From Agromyces intestinalis (lineage in GTDB: Bacteria; Actinomycetota; Actinomycetes; Actinomycetales; Microbacteriaceae), in the NCBI RefSeq assembly GCF_008365295.1, contig NZ_CP043505.1:3100001-3164000 (forward strand): a stretch of 64,000 bases of DNA. Reading direction: 5' to 3'. Each line of letters opens with the position of its first letter. Positions within the stretch are counted from its first letter, which is position 1. Positions 7,581 to 17,155 of this stretch are shown here, piece by piece. The notes under the pieces are model-generated. The model saw only the letters and a list, made by a program, of their open reading frames with translations. It was not told where the DNA came from and did no database searches. The translations under genes were made by a program, and so were the position numbers.

Positions 7581-10500
7581 AATCTGCAGGGCCTGAGCAC
7601 GGCGCTTTCGCGCGCCTCGACGATCGATGCGGCCCTCGACCAGGCCCAGCGCAACGCCGACTTCTCGGCACCGTCGGGGCTCGACGCCCCGCTGCTGGCC
7701 GCGTTGCTCGGCCGACGTGCCGATGCGGGGCTGCCGCCCGTGCTGTTCGCCATCACCGCGACCAGCCGCGAGGGCGAGGCACTGCGCGCCTCACTCGCGC
7801 CCTACCTGCCCGACGACGCCGAACTGCTCGAGTTCCCCGCCTGGGAGACGCTGCCCCACGAGCGGCTGAGCCCGTCGGCCGAAACGGTCGGCCGACGCCT
7901 GCACGCGCTGCGCCGCCTGCACGAGCGTGCCGAGCAGGTCGCCGCGGGCGACGTCGAGGCGCAGCATCCGCTCGTGGTGGTCGCCTCGGTGCGCGCCGCC
8001 TTGCAGCCGATCGCCGACAACCTCGCGTCGCTCGAGCCGATCGAGCTCGCCGCGGGCGCCCGCGACTACGACCTGGCCGCCATCTCCGCCCGCCTCGTCG
8101 ACCTCGCGTACTCGCGGGTCGACCTGGTGTCGCGTCGCGGCGAATTCGCGGTGCGCGGCGGCATTCTCGACGTGTTCCCGCCGACCGCCGACCACCCGGT
8201 CCGCGTCGAGTTCTTCGGTGACGAGGTGGAGGAGATCCGCGCGTTCTCGGTCGCCGACCAGCGGTCGCTGCCCGAGCCGGTCGATCGCGTCCGGCTCGCG
8301 CCGAGCCGCGAGCTGCTGCTCACCGCCTCGGTGCGCCAGCGCGCCCGCGAGATGGTGCACGAGTTCCCGAGCCTGTCGGGCATGCTCGAGAAGCTCGCCG
8401 AGGGCATCCCCGTCGAGGGCATGGAGTCGCTCGCGCCCGCGCTCATCGACCGGCTCGTGCCGGTGACGCGGTACCTGCCCGTCGGCGCGGTCGTCGCGGT
8501 GCTCGCACCCGAGCGCGTCGAGGGTCGTGCGGTGAGCCTGGGCGAGACGAACCGCGAGTTCCTCGCCGCGGCATGGAGCGCCGCGACCATGGGTGCCGGC
8601 GCGCCGATCGACCTCGCCGCCGGCGACTTCCTCTCGGTCGCCGACCTGCGCGAGGCGACGCTGTTCAGCGCCCCCGGCGAACCCGACCCGCAGCGCGCCT
8701 GGTGGACCTTCTCGAGCTTCGACGCCGGCGAAGCCGCCGAGGACGCGGCTGGGCCGGATGCCTCGTACGTGCGGGTCGCGGCGAACGCGATGCCGAGCTT
8801 CCAGGGCAACGTCGAGGGCGCGGTCGCGCATGTCGGCCGACGGCTGCGCGACGGCTGGAGCCTCGTCGTCGCCTCGGCGGGGCACGGCCTCGTCGAACGC
8901 GCCCGCGACGTGCTCGCCGACTCAGGGCTCGCCGCGCGCATCGTCGACGAGGTGCCCGCCGACCTCGAGCCGGGCGTCGCGTACCTCGTGCAGGCCGACG
9001 CCGCACGCGGGTACGAGGTGCCCGAGGTGAAGCTCGGGCTGCTCGCCGAGGCCGAGTTCTACGGGCGCGCCGCAGGCTACGACGCGCGTCAGGGAAAGAA
9101 GCTCGCGACCCGGCGCCGTAATGTCGTCGACCCGCTGCAGTTGAAGGCCGGCGACTACGTCGTGCACTCCACGCACGGCATCGGGCGGTTCGTCGAGCTC
9201 GTGCAGCGTGAGGTCGCCACCGGCGCCCGCCCCACGGGGCCGACGCGCACCGGCATCAAGCAGCAGCCCAAGGCGGTGCGCGAGTACCTGGTGCTCGAGT
9301 ACGCTCCGTCCAAGCGCGGGCAGGCCGGCGACCGGCTCTACGTGCCGATGGACCAGCTCGACCTGCTGAGCCGGTACGTCGGCGGTGAGGCGCCGAGCCT
9401 GTCGAAGATGGGCGGCAGCGACTGGTCGCAGGCCAAGAGCCGGGCGCGCCGCGCGGTGCGCGACATCGCGGTCGAGCTGGTGAAGCTGTACTCGGCGCGC
9501 ATGGCGTCGAAGGGGCACGCGTTCGGCCCCGACACGCCCTGGCAGCATGAGCTCGAAGAGGCGTTCCCCTACGCCGAGACGCACGACCAGCTGCAGACCA
9601 TCGACGAGGTGAAGGCCGACATGGAGCGGCCCATCCCGATGGACCGGCTGCTGGCCGGCGACGTCGGCTTCGGCAAGACCGAGGTCGCGGTGCGGGCCGC
9701 CTTCAAGGCGATCCAAGACGGCAAGCAGGTCGCGATGCTCGTGCCGACGACCCTGCTCGTGAAGCAGCACTTCGAGACGTTCAGCGAGCGGTTCGCGGGG
9801 TTCCCGGTGCACGTTCGGGCGCTCAGCCGGTTCCAGACCGACAAAGAGGCGCGTGAGACCGTCGCGGGCCTGGCCGACGGCACCGTCGACCTGGTCATCG
9901 GCACCCACCGCATCCTCACCGAGAAGCTGCGCTTCAAAGACCTGGGCCTCATGATCATCGACGAGGAGCAGCGGTTCGGCGTCGAGCACAAAGAGACGCT
10001 CAAGAAGCTGAAGACCAACGTCGACATCCTCGCGATGAGCGCGACGCCCATCCCGCGCACGCTCGAGATGGCGGTCACCGGCATCCGCGAGATGTCGACG
10101 CTCGCGACGCCGCCCGAAGACCGGCATCCGATTCTCACCTACGTCGGACCGTACACCGACCAGCAGGTCGCGGCGGCGATCCGCCGCGAGATGCTGCGCG
10201 AGGGCCAGGTGTTCTTCGTGCACAACCGGGTGTCGTCGATCAACCGGGTCGCCGCCCAGATCGCCGAGCTCGTGCCCGAGGCGCGCATCGCGGTCGCGCA
10301 CGGGCAGCTCAACGAGCACGTGCTCGACCAGATCGTGAACGACTTCTGGGAGCGCAAGTTCGACGTGCTCGTCTCGACGACGATCATCGAGACGGGTCTC
10401 GACATCACGAACGCGAACACGATCATCATCGACCGCGCCGACAAGTACGGACTCTCGCAGCTGCACCAGCTGCGCGGGCGGGTCGGCCGCGGACGCGAGC

Positions 10501-11255
10501 GGGCGTACGCGTACTTCCTGTACGACCCGAACAAGCCCCTGAGCGAGACCGCGCACGATCGGCTGTCGACGATCGCCGCGAACAACGAGCTCGGCGGCGG
10601 CATGCAGATCGCGCTGAAAGACCTCGAGATCCGCGGCGCCGGCAACCTGCTCGGCGCTGAGCAGGCCGGCCATATCGCGGGCGTCGGATTCGACCTGTAC
10701 CTGCGCATGATCGGTGAGGCGGTCTCGGCGTTCCGTGGCGACGTCGCAGAGGGCCAGACCGAGCTGCGGCTCGAGCTCCCGGTCGACGCGCACATCCCAG
10801 ACGACTACGTCGACAGCGAGCGGCTGCGCCTGGAGGCCTACCAGAAGCTGTCGGCCGCGAGCGGCCCGGCGGCGAAAGACGGCCAGATCGACCAGGTGCT
10901 CGAAGAGATCGTCGACCGCTACGGCGAGCCGCCCGAGGCGGTGCAGCACCTCGTCGCGGTGTCCCGTCTGCGGCGGCAGGCGCAGCTCGCCGGGCTCAGC
11001 GACGTCATCGCGACGGGCACCAAGCTGCGGCTGGCGCCGGCGAAGCTGCCCGATTCGCGTCGGGTGCGCCTCGAGCGGATGTATCCCGGCGCGAAGGTGT
11101 TCGCGCAGAACGACGTGATCCTGGTGCCGTTCCCCACCCCGGGCGGCGAGGCGCCCGGCGACGCCGATCTCATCGGGTGGGTGTCGCGGCTCATCGAGGT
11201 GATCTTCCCGGCCGAGCAGCCGAGCCCCGAGGCATCCGCGACCGCTGCGAGCTGA
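7578..11255 (+). CDS. mfd: Transcription-repair coupling factor Mfd
   Basis: 1225 residues, full family length. Mfd removes RNA polymerase stalled at lesions and recruits UvrA. The order is as expected: UvrB-homology region (about 1-350), RNAP-interacting domain (about 500-590, GDYVVHSTHGIGRF and EYAPSKRGQAGDRLYVP), RecG-like translocase with Walker A GDVGFGKTEVA (about residue 694), DEEQ box (about 794), SATPIPRT and the helicase C motif QLRGRVGRGRERAYAYF, then the C-terminal TRCF domain (about 1060-1170). The GTG start is the one positioned by the leaderless -10. In mycobacteria mfd is followed by mazG and eno, as here apart from nhaA and hisS. Confidence 0.97.
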   Translation: MNLQGLSTALSRASTIDAALDQAQRNADFSAPSGLDAPLLAALLGRRADAGLPPVLFAITATSREGEALRASLAPYLPDDAELLEFPAWETLPHERLSPSAETVGRRLHALRRLHERAEQVAAGDVEAQHPLVVVASVRAALQPIADNLASLEPIELAAGARDYDLAAISARLVDLAYSRVDLVSRRGEFAVRGGILDVFPPTADHPVRVEFFGDEVEEIRAFSVADQRSLPEPVDRVRLAPSRELLLTASVRQRAREMVHEFPSLSGMLEKLAEGIPVEGMESLAPALIDRLVPVTRYLPVGAVVAVLAPERVEGRAVSLGETNREFLAAAWSAATMGAGAPIDLAAGDFLSVADLREATLFSAPGEPDPQRAWWTFSSFDAGEAAEDAAGPDASYVRVAANAMPSFQGNVEGAVAHVGRRLRDGWSLVVASAGHGLVERARDVLADSGLAARIVDEVPADLEPGVAYLVQADAARGYEVPEVKLGLLAEAEFYGRAAGYDARQGKKLATRRRNVVDPLQLKAGDYVVHSTHGIGRFVELVQREVATGARPTGPTRTGIKQQPKAVREYLVLEYAPSKRGQAGDRLYVPMDQLDLLSRYVGGEAPSLSKMGGSDWSQAKSRARRAVRDIAVELVKLYSARMASKGHAFGPDTPWQHELEEAFPYAETHDQLQTIDEVKADMERPIPMDRLLAGDVGFGKTEVAVRAAFKAIQDGKQVAMLVPTTLLVKQHFETFSERFAGFPVHVRALSRFQTDKEARETVAGLADGTVDLVIGTHRILTEKLRFKDLGLMIIDEEQRFGVEHKETLKKLKTNVDILAMSATPIPRTLEMAVTGIREMSTLATPPEDRHPILTYVGPYTDQQVAAAIRREMLREGQVFFVHNRVSSINRVAAQIAELVPEARIAVAHGQLNEHVLDQIVNDFWERKFDVLVSTTIIETGLDITNANTIIIDRADKYGLSQLHQLRGRVGRGRERAYAYFLYDPNKPLSETAHDRLSTIAANNELGGGMQIALKDLEIRGAGNLLGAEQAGHIAGVGFDLYLRMIGEAVSAFRGDVAEGQTELRLELPVDAHIPDDYVDSERLRLEAYQKLSAASGPAAKDGQIDQVLEEIVDRYGEPPEAVQHLVAVSRLRRQAQLAGLSDVIATGTKLRLAPAKLPDSRRVRLERMYPGAKVFAQNDVILVPFPTPGGEAPGDADLIGWVSRLIEVIFPAEQPSPEASATAAS

Positions 11256-11264
11256 GCCGGCCCA

Positions 11265-11327
11265 TCGGAGATCGCCGCGCCTTCGGAGCTGACACGGATC
11301 GTCGTCCGATATTGCGGAGATCTCCGA
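11265..11327. other. Inverted repeat in the mfd/nhaA convergent gap
   Basis: TCGGAGATC (11265-11273) and GATCTCCGA (11319-11327) form a 9-bp inverted repeat around a 45-nt loop; the right arm also belongs to a self-palindrome CGGAGATCTCCG. It sits between two convergent genes and may act as a bidirectional terminator, but the stem is weak for that. Confidence 0.35.
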
Positions 11328-11346
11328 CGTTGCGTCGGCTGTTCCG

Positions 11347-12546
11347 TCAGTGCGAGAGCGCGCCGCCGGACCCGCGCCGGCCGCCGTGCCGTCGGTACCA
11401 GCGCGAGCGGGCGCTGACGACGAACCCGGATGCCACGATCGCGACGCCCGATCCGAGCAGCACCGCGATGATGCCCTCGGCGGCGACGTCGCGGTCGGCG
11501 GCGAACGCGAGCTCGTTCATGAGCAGCGAGACGGTGAATCCGATGCCGCCCAGGGTGCCGATCGTCGCCAGGTCGGCGATCGTGAGCCGGTGACCGGTGC
11601 GGCGTGCGGCGACCAGGCCGCCGAGCCACCCGGCGAGGGTGATGCCGATGAGCTTGCCGACCGGCAGGCCGACGAGGATGCCCCAGAATGCCGGATCCAG
11701 CTCGCTCGGACGCACCTGGGGCACCGCGACCAACGCGGCCGACAGTGCGAACAGCGGCAGCACCACCCCGTTCGACCACGGCTCGAGGCCGTGCGCCGCA
11801 CGCCCGCCGGGCCGGCGCGACGCGGCCAGCCCGAGGGCGACGCCGGCGATCGTCGCGTGCACGCCCGACCGGTACGTGAAGTACCAGGCGAGCGCCGCGA
11901 GCACCCAGAGCAGCGCCACGATCGGCCACTGCGGCCGGCGTGCGAGCACGTACGGCGACCGCGGCTTCAGCACGCGCGTGACGGCGCCGAACACGGTGAC
12001 GGCGATGGCGGCGAGACCGATCATCGCGAACTCGACCTCGGTCGTGAAGAAGAACGCGATGATCAGGATCGCGACGAGGTCGTCGAGCACCGCGAGCGCG
12101 AGCAGGAAGATGCGCACCCGTGTCGGGATCCAGGTGCCGAACACCGCGAGCACCCCGAGTGCGAAGGCGATGTCGGTCGCGGTCGGAATGGGCCATCCGT
12201 TCGCCGTCGGCGTTCCGGCCGTGAAGGCGACGAAGACGAGCGCCGGAACGGCGACGCCCCCGGCGGCGGCAATCGCGGGCAGCAGGGCCGTGTCGAGCGA
12301 GTTCAGCTCGCCGATGACGAGTTCGCGCTTGAGCTCGACGGCGACGATGAAGAAGAAGATCGCGAGCAGGCCGTCGCTGATCCAGTGCCCGGCCGAGAGG
12401 TCGAGCCCGAGCCACGGCACGTCGAGGTGCGCGGACTTCGCCGCGATGAGGGCGGGGCCGACGGGGGAGTTCGCGAGGGCGAGGCCCAGCGCGGCTGCGG
12501 CGAGCAGGAACATGGCGGCGGCTCGTTCGGAGCGGAGCAGGTGCAT
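11347..12546 (-). CDS. nhaA: Na+/H+ antiporter NhaA
   Basis: 399 residues with about 11-12 hydrophobic segments. NhaA exchanges 2 H+ for 1 Na+ across the plasma membrane and supports salt and alkaline tolerance. Diagnostic stretches are FFFIVAVELKRELVIGEL, PTATDIAFALGVL and the ion-binding pair in LAVLDDLVAILII (two adjacent Asp in helix 5), followed by GGIGFTVSLLMNELAF near the C-terminus. The ATG at 12546 gives MHLLRSERAAAMFLL, a normal NhaA N-terminus. It lies antisense between mfd and mazG, interrupting an otherwise conserved actinobacterial gene order. Confidence 0.93.
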   Translation of the reverse strand: MHLLRSERAAAMFLLAAAALGLALANSPVGPALIAAKSAHLDVPWLGLDLSAGHWISDGLLAIFFFIVAVELKRELVIGELNSLDTALLPAIAAAGGVAVPALVFVAFTAGTPTANGWPIPTATDIAFALGVLAVFGTWIPTRVRIFLLALAVLDDLVAILIIAFFFTTEVEFAMIGLAAIAVTVFGAVTRVLKPRSPYVLARRPQWPIVALLWVLAALAWYFTYRSGVHATIAGVALGLAASRRPGGRAAHGLEPWSNGVVLPLFALSAALVAVPQVRPSELDPAFWGILVGLPVGKLIGITLAGWLGGLVAARRTGHRLTIADLATIGTLGGIGFTVSLLMNELAFAADRDVAAEGIIAVLLGSGVAIVASGFVVSARSRWYRRHGGRRGSGGALSH

Positions 12547-12640
12547 AGGCCCTCGCAGTCTCGGTCGGGGTCGTCGAAGCGGTGCTGACCAGACTTCCCA
12601 GCTCACCTGCCTCGACCCTATCGACCGCCCTGCGGGCTCG

Positions 12641-12655
12641 TAGGCTGGCGGCATG
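12641..12655 (+). promoter_or_regulatory. Leaderless promoter for mazG
   Basis: TAGGCT (12641-12646), 6 nt, then the mazG ATG (12653); no Shine-Dalgarno sequence is present. Confidence 0.5.
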
Positions 12656-13300
12656 TCGGATCTCGATGAGCTGATCGCCACCGTCGCCCTGCTCCGCGCG
12701 CCCGGCGGCTGCCCGTGGGACGCCGAGCAGACGCACGAATCCCTCGTGCGATACCTCGTCGAGGAGTGCTGGGAGCTCGTCGAGGCCATCGAGGCCGGCG
12801 ACCGCGCCGAGATGATCGAGGAGCTCGGCGACGTGCTCTACCAGGTGCTGTTCCACGCCGACCTCGCCGCCCATACGGCCGGCGAGGAGTTCGACATCCA
12901 GGACGTGGCGCGGCACATGACGGCCAAGATGGTGTCGCGGCATCCGCACGTCTTCGGCGACCGACGCGCCGAGACCGCCGCCGACGTGGTCGCCTTCTGG
13001 GAAGACCTGAAGCACGACGAGAAGCCGCACCGCACGAGCGTGCTCGACGGCGTGCCGCAGGGCATGCCCGCGCTCGCGCTCGCCGACAAGGTGATCGGCA
13101 AGGCAGAGAAGGCGAACGTGACGCCATCGGATGCCTCGGGCTGGGCCGTCCCCGAGACCGAGGCCGAGCTCGGCGCCGAACTGCTCGCGCTCGTGGCATC
13201 CGCCCGCGCTCGGGGCCTCGACGCCGAGCGGGCGCTTCGCGGTGCGATCCGCGCGTTCGACGCCGAGGTGCGCGACGAGGAGGCGCGGCGCGCGGGCTGA
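12653..13300 (+). CDS. mazG: Nucleoside triphosphate pyrophosphohydrolase MazG
   Basis: 215 residues. MazG hydrolyses (d)NTPs, including damaged ones, to NMP and pyrophosphate. The N-terminal domain shows CPWDAEQTHESL, the metal cluster EECWELVEAIEAGD and EELGDVLYQVLFHADLA (ExxE...ExxD), then KMVSRHPHVFGD. The C-terminal half (FWEDLKHDEKPHRTSVLDGVP onward) matches the second, less active MazG domain. The length is shorter than E. coli MazG (263) but within the actinobacterial range. It sits upstream of hisS and eno, a context shared with mycobacterial mazG-eno. Confidence 0.93.
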   Translation: MSDLDELIATVALLRAPGGCPWDAEQTHESLVRYLVEECWELVEAIEAGDRAEMIEELGDVLYQVLFHADLAAHTAGEEFDIQDVARHMTAKMVSRHPHVFGDRRAETAADVVAFWEDLKHDEKPHRTSVLDGVPQGMPALALADKVIGKAEKANVTPSDASGWAVPETEAELGAELLALVASARARGLDAERALRGAIRAFDAEVRDEEARRAG

Positions 13301-13302
13301 GC

Positions 13303-13330
13303 CGCGCACTCCGGTCCGCGCACTCCGGTC
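13303..13330. repeat. Two tandem copies of a 14-bp unit
   Basis: CGCGCACTCCGGTC occurs twice head to tail in the short mazG-hisS gap. Probably a small replication-slippage duplication. Confidence 0.6.
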
Positions 13331-13370
13331 CGCGCGAACCAGCCGGACGCGAACTGGAAGAATGGAGCGC

Positions 13371-14639
13371 ATGGCCGCTCCCGTCACTCCTCCGCGCGGC
13401 ATGCGCGACTTCCTCCCCGCCGAGAAGGCCCGCCGCGAGCACGCGCTGCGCACGATCCGCGGTGTGTACGCGGCGCACGGCTTCGACGAGATCGAGACCC
13501 CCGTGATGGAGGACTCGCAGCGGTTGCACGCGGGCCTCGGCGGCGACAACGAGAAGCTCGCGTTCGCGGTGATGCGCCGCGGCCTGAGCGGTGACGACCT
13601 GGCGGCGGCCGCGGCATCCGGCGATGCCCTGTCGCTGGCCGATCTCGGCCTGCGCTACGACCTGACGGTGCCGCTCGCGCGCTTCTACGCGACGCACCGC
13701 GCCGCGCTCCCGCCGGTGTTCCGCTCGATCCAGGTCGCGCCGGTCTGGCGGGCCGAGCGCCCGCAGAAGGGGCGCTTCCGCCAATTCGTGCAGTGCGACA
13801 TCGACATCATCGGCGAGCCGGGCCCCCTCGCCGAGCTCGAACTGCTCACCGCGACCCTCGCGACGCTCGACGCGCTCGGGCTCACCGGATGCACCATCCG
13901 CATCAACGACCGGCGCATCCTCGCCGGCGTCCTCGCCTCGTGGGGCGTGGCCGAGGAGCTTCGCGAGCGCGCTCTCATCGTCATCGACAAGCTCGACAAG
14001 ATCGGACCCGACGGCGTCGCAGCCGAGCTGCGGGAGCTCGGCGTCGAGAAGAGCGACGTCGCCCGCGAGCTGCGCCAGCTCGAGACCGCGCACTGGCACC
14101 TGCTCGATGAGGGCGAACCGCCCGTGTGGCTCGACCTCGACGCCTACCGCGACCTGCTCGCGCTGCGCGCGGCGCTGCCCGACGCGGCGATCGAGTTCGA
14201 CCCGACCCTCGTGCGCGGCATGGGGTACTACACGGGCACGATCTTCGAGATCGCGCACCCCGAGTACGGCTACTCGCTCGGCGGCGGCGGCCGGTACGAC
14301 GGCATGATCGGGCGGTTCCTCGGCCAGGAGGTGCCCGCGTGCGGATTCTCGATCGGCTTCGAGCGCATCGTCGACCTCCTGCAGGTCGCCGACGAGGCGG
14401 GTGCGCGCGCGGTCGTGCTCGTGCATGAGAAGGATGTCCCGGTCGAACGCCTGCTCGCGCTCAAGGCCGAGCTCGTGGCATCCGGCGCCCGGGTGCGCCT
14501 CGAGCGGCGTGTGAAGAACCTGAAGAGCCTGCTCGACCGGGTCGCCGCCGACGGCTTCGACGCGTTCGCGACCGTGAACGCGGCCACGGCGGATGCCTCG
14601 CAGCTCGAGTTCCGCGAACTCGGGGTGTCGCCGCGGTAA
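13371..14639 (+). CDS. hisS: Histidine--tRNA ligase
   Basis: 422 residues, a class II aminoacyl-tRNA synthetase. Motif 1 lies near VYAAHGFDEIETPVMED, motif 2 in VFRSIQVAPVWRAERPQKGRFRQFVQCD, the histidine-specific loop in LVRGMGYYTGTIFEI, and motif 3 in SLGGGGRYDGMIGRF with GFSIGFERI. The C-terminal anticodon-binding domain (about 330-422) ends GVSPR. The start is ambiguous between ATG 13362 and ATG 13371; the second gives MAAPVTPPRGMRDFLP, the usual N-terminus, while the first adds three residues. No strong RBS is seen for either. Confidence 0.94.
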   Translation: MAAPVTPPRGMRDFLPAEKARREHALRTIRGVYAAHGFDEIETPVMEDSQRLHAGLGGDNEKLAFAVMRRGLSGDDLAAAAASGDALSLADLGLRYDLTVPLARFYATHRAALPPVFRSIQVAPVWRAERPQKGRFRQFVQCDIDIIGEPGPLAELELLTATLATLDALGLTGCTIRINDRRILAGVLASWGVAEELRERALIVIDKLDKIGPDGVAAELRELGVEKSDVARELRQLETAHWHLLDEGEPPVWLDLDAYRDLLALRAALPDAAIEFDPTLVRGMGYYTGTIFEIAHPEYGYSLGGGGRYDGMIGRFLGQEVPACGFSIGFERIVDLLQVADEAGARAVVLVHEKDVPVERLLALKAELVASGARVRLERRVKNLKSLLDRVAADGFDAFATVNAATADASQLEFRELGVSPR

Positions 14640-14677
14640 CGAGACGCCTCGGCGCGGCGGCGGCACCGGCACCTCAC

Positions 14678-16021
<1,344 letters not shown>

Positions 16022-16028
16022 CGTGTCG

Positions 16029-16063
16029 ACGGTGGCGGGGCGGCGCAGCCGTCCCGCCACCGT
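16029..16063 (+). terminator. Hairpin after eno
   Basis: ACGGTGGCGGG (16029-16039) pairs perfectly with CCCGCCACCGT (16053-16063), with an inner CGGC/GCCG pairing. It starts 8 nt after the eno stop and probably separates eno from the ftsB-DUF501-S8 operon. Confidence 0.7.
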
Positions 16064-16109
16064 CGTCCCCGGGCCGCGGTGCACCACACCCGGGATGACA
16101 GGAGGCGCG

Positions 16110-16637
16110 ATGGCGACCAGGCAGCCCGCGCCCAAGAAGGGTGCGGCCACCACGTCGTCGACGCCGCGCGCGGCCGACGCCACGCGAGCGGGGTGGCTGA
16201 GCGGCATCCGGTTCTCGGGCTTCACCGTCATCATGATGGGCATCCTGGTGCTCGGCGTGGTCGTGCTCGCGCCCACCATCGCCGCCCTCGCCGAGCAGCG
16301 GCGAGAGATCGCCGAGCTTCGCGCCGAGGTGTCGGGGCAGCAATCCGAGGTGCAGCGGCTGCGCGCCGAGCGTGAGCGCTGGAACGACCAGACGTTCATC
16401 ATCACGCAGGCCCGCGAGCGGCTGTACTACGTGATGCCGGGCGAGGTGAGCTACCTCGTCATCGACGACCGAACCGAGGCGGCGAAGCTTCGCGACGATC
16501 CCTCGGTTTCGGCGAAGCTCACCGAGGCGAAAGGCGACTGGATGCGCACCCTGCTCGGATCCGTCATGACCGTCGGGCTCGCGCCCGACGCGAGCCTGCC
16601 CGAGGGTGCCGAGCGCGGGTCCGGAGGCGAGGGATGA
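16110..16637 (+). CDS. FtsB/DivIC-family septum formation initiator protein
   Basis: 175 residues. About 40 cytoplasmic residues, one membrane segment (FSGFTVIMMGILVLGVVVLAP, about 39-58), then a heptad-rich coiled coil (IAALAEQRREIAELRAEVSG..EVQRLRAERERWND) and the FtsB-like ITQARERLYYVMPGE. FtsB partners FtsL and FtsQ in the divisome. GGAGG before the ATG fixes the start. It overlaps the DUF501 gene by 4 bp (ATGA). Position after eno matches M. tuberculosis Rv1024. Confidence 0.88.
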   Translation: MATRQPAPKKGAATTSSTPRAADATRAGWLSGIRFSGFTVIMMGILVLGVVVLAPTIAALAEQRREIAELRAEVSGQQSEVQRLRAERERWNDQTFIITQARERLYYVMPGEVSYLVIDDRTEAAKLRDDPSVSAKLTEAKGDWMRTLLGSVMTVGLAPDASLPEGAERGSGGEG

Positions 16638-17155
16638 CCCGCCCGCCGTTCGACGAGGTCACCGAGCGCGACCTCCGCATCCTCGCCGCTCAGCTCGGCC
16701 GGACCCCGCGCGACGTGGTCGGCATCGCTGCACGCTGCGTGTGCGGCGCTCCCACCGTCGTCTCCACGAAGCCGCGACTGGCCGACGGAACCCCGTTCCC
16801 GACCTTCTACTACCTGAGCCATCCCGTCGCGACGGCCTCGATGAGCTTCCTCGAGGCGGGTCAGCTCATGGTCGAGTACACCGCGCTGCTGGCCGACGAT
16901 CCCGAGGTCGCGACGGCGTACGCCCGTGCGCACGACGAGTACCTCGCCGACCGCGCGCGGTTCGGCGACGTCCCCGAGATCGACGGCGTGTCTGCTGGCG
17001 GCATGCCGACTCGTGTGAAGTGCCTGCATGCGCTCGCCGCGCACGCCCTCGCTGCCGGCCCCGGCATGAACCCGATCGGCGACCTCGCGCTCGCCGCGTC
17101 GAGCTGGTCGCCCGGCGTGTGCCGGTGCCCCGACTACGGGGTGGACGCGGCGTGA
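16634..17155 (+). CDS. DUF501 domain protein
   Basis: 173 residues, function unknown, conserved in actinobacteria directly after the ftsB-like gene (Rv1025 in M. tuberculosis). Cys-rich ends (AARCVCGAP near residue 35 and VCRCPDYG near residue 165) could bind a metal. The central YLSHPVATASMSFLEAGQLM and ALAAHALAAGPGMNPIGD are typical of the family. It overlaps both neighbours by 4 bp, so the three genes are translationally coupled. Confidence 0.88.
   Translation: MTRPPFDEVTERDLRILAAQLGRTPRDVVGIAARCVCGAPTVVSTKPRLADGTPFPTFYYLSHPVATASMSFLEAGQLMVEYTALLADDPEVATAYARAHDEYLADRARFGDVPEIDGVSAGGMPTRVKCLHALAAHALAAGPGMNPIGDLALAASSWSPGVCRCPDYGVDAA

Noticed and set aside
8922..10949. 675-codon minus-strand open frame opposite mfd
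   Set aside because: Lies entirely antisense to conserved mfd; sequence is His/Arg/Val/Leu-rich shadow coding typical of high GC, with no domain or RBS.
13303..13330. Tandem 14-bp repeat as start of a CRISPR array
   Set aside because: Only two head-to-tail copies without spacers and no cas genes.
12618..14672. 684-codon minus-strand frame opposite mazG and hisS
   Set aside because: Shadow of conserved genes, compositionally biased, no recognisable domain.
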